DNA of 64,000 nucleotides from Mycobacterium sp. E787 (lineage in GTDB: Bacteria; Actinomycetota; Actinomycetes; Mycobacteriales; Mycobacteriaceae): NCBI RefSeq assembly GCF_001668725.1, contig NZ_LZKL01000016.1, positions 186,001 through 250,000 on the forward strand, in the 5' to 3' direction. Positions 63,178-64,000 of this stretch are shown in pieces (position 1 is the stretch's first letter; each line of letters opens with the position of its first letter). The notes beneath the pieces are model-generated. The model was given only the letters and a program-made list of their open reading frames with translations, was not told the origin of the DNA and did not search any database. Position numbers and translations under genes: made by a program.

Positions 63178-63534
63178 ATGTCCTCACCCCGCTGGCCGGC
63201 AATGCTCGCCATCCCCGTCATGGCCGGCGCTGGCTTGGTTAGTAGCACCGCGATCGCGACCGCCACCACTCCCCAGGATGACGCCTACCTCGCGCAGCTG
63301 CGTGCCGTCGGTCTCAGTTGGCCGCCCAAGACGGAAGAGGCCCTCATCGGCGAGGCGCACCTCGTCTGCTACGACCTCACGTGGGGCTGGACGCCACAAC
63401 AGATCGCGGACGACATTCACGCCCACTTGGACGCCAGGGGCGTGACGTTGCTCGACGTCGGAACATTGGTCAACGCCGCACACAACACCTACTGCCCCGG
63501 CAACGTGTGCGACGCCCCCATCCTTTGCACATGA
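63178..63534 (+). CDS. Secreted DUF732 protein
   Basis: 118 aa. Signal peptide RWPAMLAIPVMAGAGLVSSTAIATAT, then a DUF732 domain: QDDAYLAQLRAVGLSWPPKTEEALIGEAHLVCYDLTWGWTPQQIADDIHAHL, LVNAAHNTYCPGNV with two Cys likely in a disulfide. These small helical exported proteins are abundant in mycobacteria and of unknown function. AAAGGAG lies nine bases before ATG 63178. Confidence 0.8.
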   Translation: MSSPRWPAMLAIPVMAGAGLVSSTAIATATTPQDDAYLAQLRAVGLSWPPKTEEALIGEAHLVCYDLTWGWTPQQIADDIHAHLDARGVTLLDVGTLVNAAHNTYCPGNVCDAPILCT

Positions 63535-63547
63535 CGCCGTCCACCGA

Positions 63548-64000
63548 TCATCGCTTGGATGCGGTGCCTCGGCGTCGTGGGGTGCGGTGCGCCGCCAGCA
63601 CGTCGGCGTTAGCTTGCGTTTGGGCCTGAGCGGCCAGAGTCGATGCCCTGTTGGCATAGGCGATTGCATCGGCCTCGTTCGTTGCTTGGGTGCCGTGCGC
63701 CGCCGCCAAATACCGCTTGGCGTCCTCGAGCCGGGCTTGGGCCTGCGCGCCGATGCTGTCGCCATGCCTGGCGGCGTAGTCGGAGATCTGGCGCACTCTG
63801 GCCTCCGCGGTGGACAATGCCTGCCCCAGCGACCGATCGCTCCCCTCGATGCTCACCGGTCCATCGCGATGCGCGGCGCGCCGGCGGCGGCGCGCGCGAT
63901 AGAGCACGAGAACCACCACCAGCACAACGATGACGGCCACCGCGACGATGGCGGCGATCGCGATCGGCGCCCAGTTGCGCTTCGACGAGGTTGCCGGGGG
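63548..64000 (-). CDS. C-terminal part of a TPM-like membrane protein (5' end outside window)
   Basis: The open frame continues to the window edge: PPATSSKRNWAPIAIAAIVAVAVIVVLVVVLVLYRARRRRR is a membrane helix with a basic cytosolic flank, preceded outside the membrane by whatever lies beyond. The last 110 residues are helical and Ala-rich (LGQALSTAEARVRQISDYAARHG, ARLEDAKRYLAAAH, DAIAYANRASTLAAQAQTQANADVLAA), a coiled-coil-like region that resembles the tail of mycobacterial TPM-domain proteins such as Rv2345. An internal GTG 63940 is not needed as start. Confidence 0.6.
   Translation of the reverse strand, partial: PPATSSKRNWAPIAIAAIVAVAVIVVLVVVLVLYRARRRRRAAHRDGPVSIEGSDRSLGQALSTAEARVRQISDYAARHGDSIGAQAQARLEDAKRYLAAAHGTQATNEADAIAYANRASTLAAQAQTQANADVLAAHRTPRRRGTASKR

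Noticed and set aside
1..64000. tRNA, rRNA or riboswitch genes
   Set aside because: I looked at the gaps for tRNA T-loop signatures and for conserved riboswitch cores upstream of the metal and B12 genes and saw none; a covariance-model search would be decisive.

Overview
The window is high-GC chromosomal DNA of a mycobacterium, most likely a slow grower that carries PE and PE_PGRS genes. The evidence is a GTG-start PE gene, a PE_PGRS gene, an F420-type (LLM) oxidoreductase, a deazaflavin-dependent nitroreductase family gene, TIGR03085/TIGR03086 mycothiol-S-transferase-like genes, a PknH-sensor lipoprotein, a DUF732 secreted protein and a TIGR00027 methyltransferase. A 3' fragment of a haloalkane dehalogenase at the left edge and htpG at 15.5-17.5 kb recall the Rv2296-Rv2299c neighbourhood of M. 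tuberculosis, here separated by a long block of other genes. No rRNA, tRNA, CRISPR array or intact insertion sequence was seen.

Layout. 0-7.3 kb: dehalogenase end, a CysQ-like phosphatase, a thiolase, small membrane proteins, a TIGR03086 protein, a nitroreductase-family protein, a DMT exporter and a glyoxalase-fold protein. 7.5-10.5 kb: a translationally coupled pair, a soluble PRC/MgtE-N/CBS protein followed by a divergent NRAMP-type (NRMT-like) transporter. 10.7-13.0 kb: a GAF-PP2C (RsbU/SpoIIE) phosphatase overlapping a stand-alone B12-binding protein with CarH-type photoreceptor signatures. 13.0-17.5 kb: an MFS transporter divergent from a GntR regulator, a small protein and htpG. 17.5-25.6 kb: lipid genes (thioesterase-FadD pair behind a large palindrome), a VIT-family iron transporter with possible IdeR boxes, a Gly-Pro-rich secreted protein, an LLM oxidoreductase, an XRE/nucleotidyltransferase toxin-antitoxin-like pair and two methyltransferases.

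25.8-40.6 kb: a second Gly-Pro secreted protein, a YihY/BrkB membrane protein, then a four-gene minus-strand operon encoding FAAL-ACP-thioester reductase, a PF10118 metal-dependent hydrolase, an alpha/beta hydrolase and a PDR-type ferredoxin reductase. This looks like a pathway that activates a fatty acid, releases it reductively and modifies it further. Then come an AT-rich 580-bp intergenic region, an orphan partition-like small protein, a lipid-kinase family protein, an SDR, a second DMT exporter, a PAS sensor kinase with an altered phospho-acceptor box and a PknH-sensor lipoprotein.

40.6-64 kb: a VIT-vWA-DUF4349 fusion coupled to a MerR regulator with tandem palindromic operators, a PE protein with a zincin-like HExxH motif, and then the most striking item: a single 13.2-kb gene (45361-58554, 4397 aa). 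It combines a SARP/BTAD regulator, class III nucleotide cyclase, AAA ATPase and TPR region with about 23 tandem NTF2/SnoaL-like domains arranged as eleven ~270-aa double modules. It is followed by a Tat-exported PGRP/LGFP amidase, a decayed fragment of one of the same NTF2-like domains, a PE_PGRS gene, a TetR regulator with twin operators divergent from a membrane protein, a DUF732 protein and the end of a TPM-like membrane protein.
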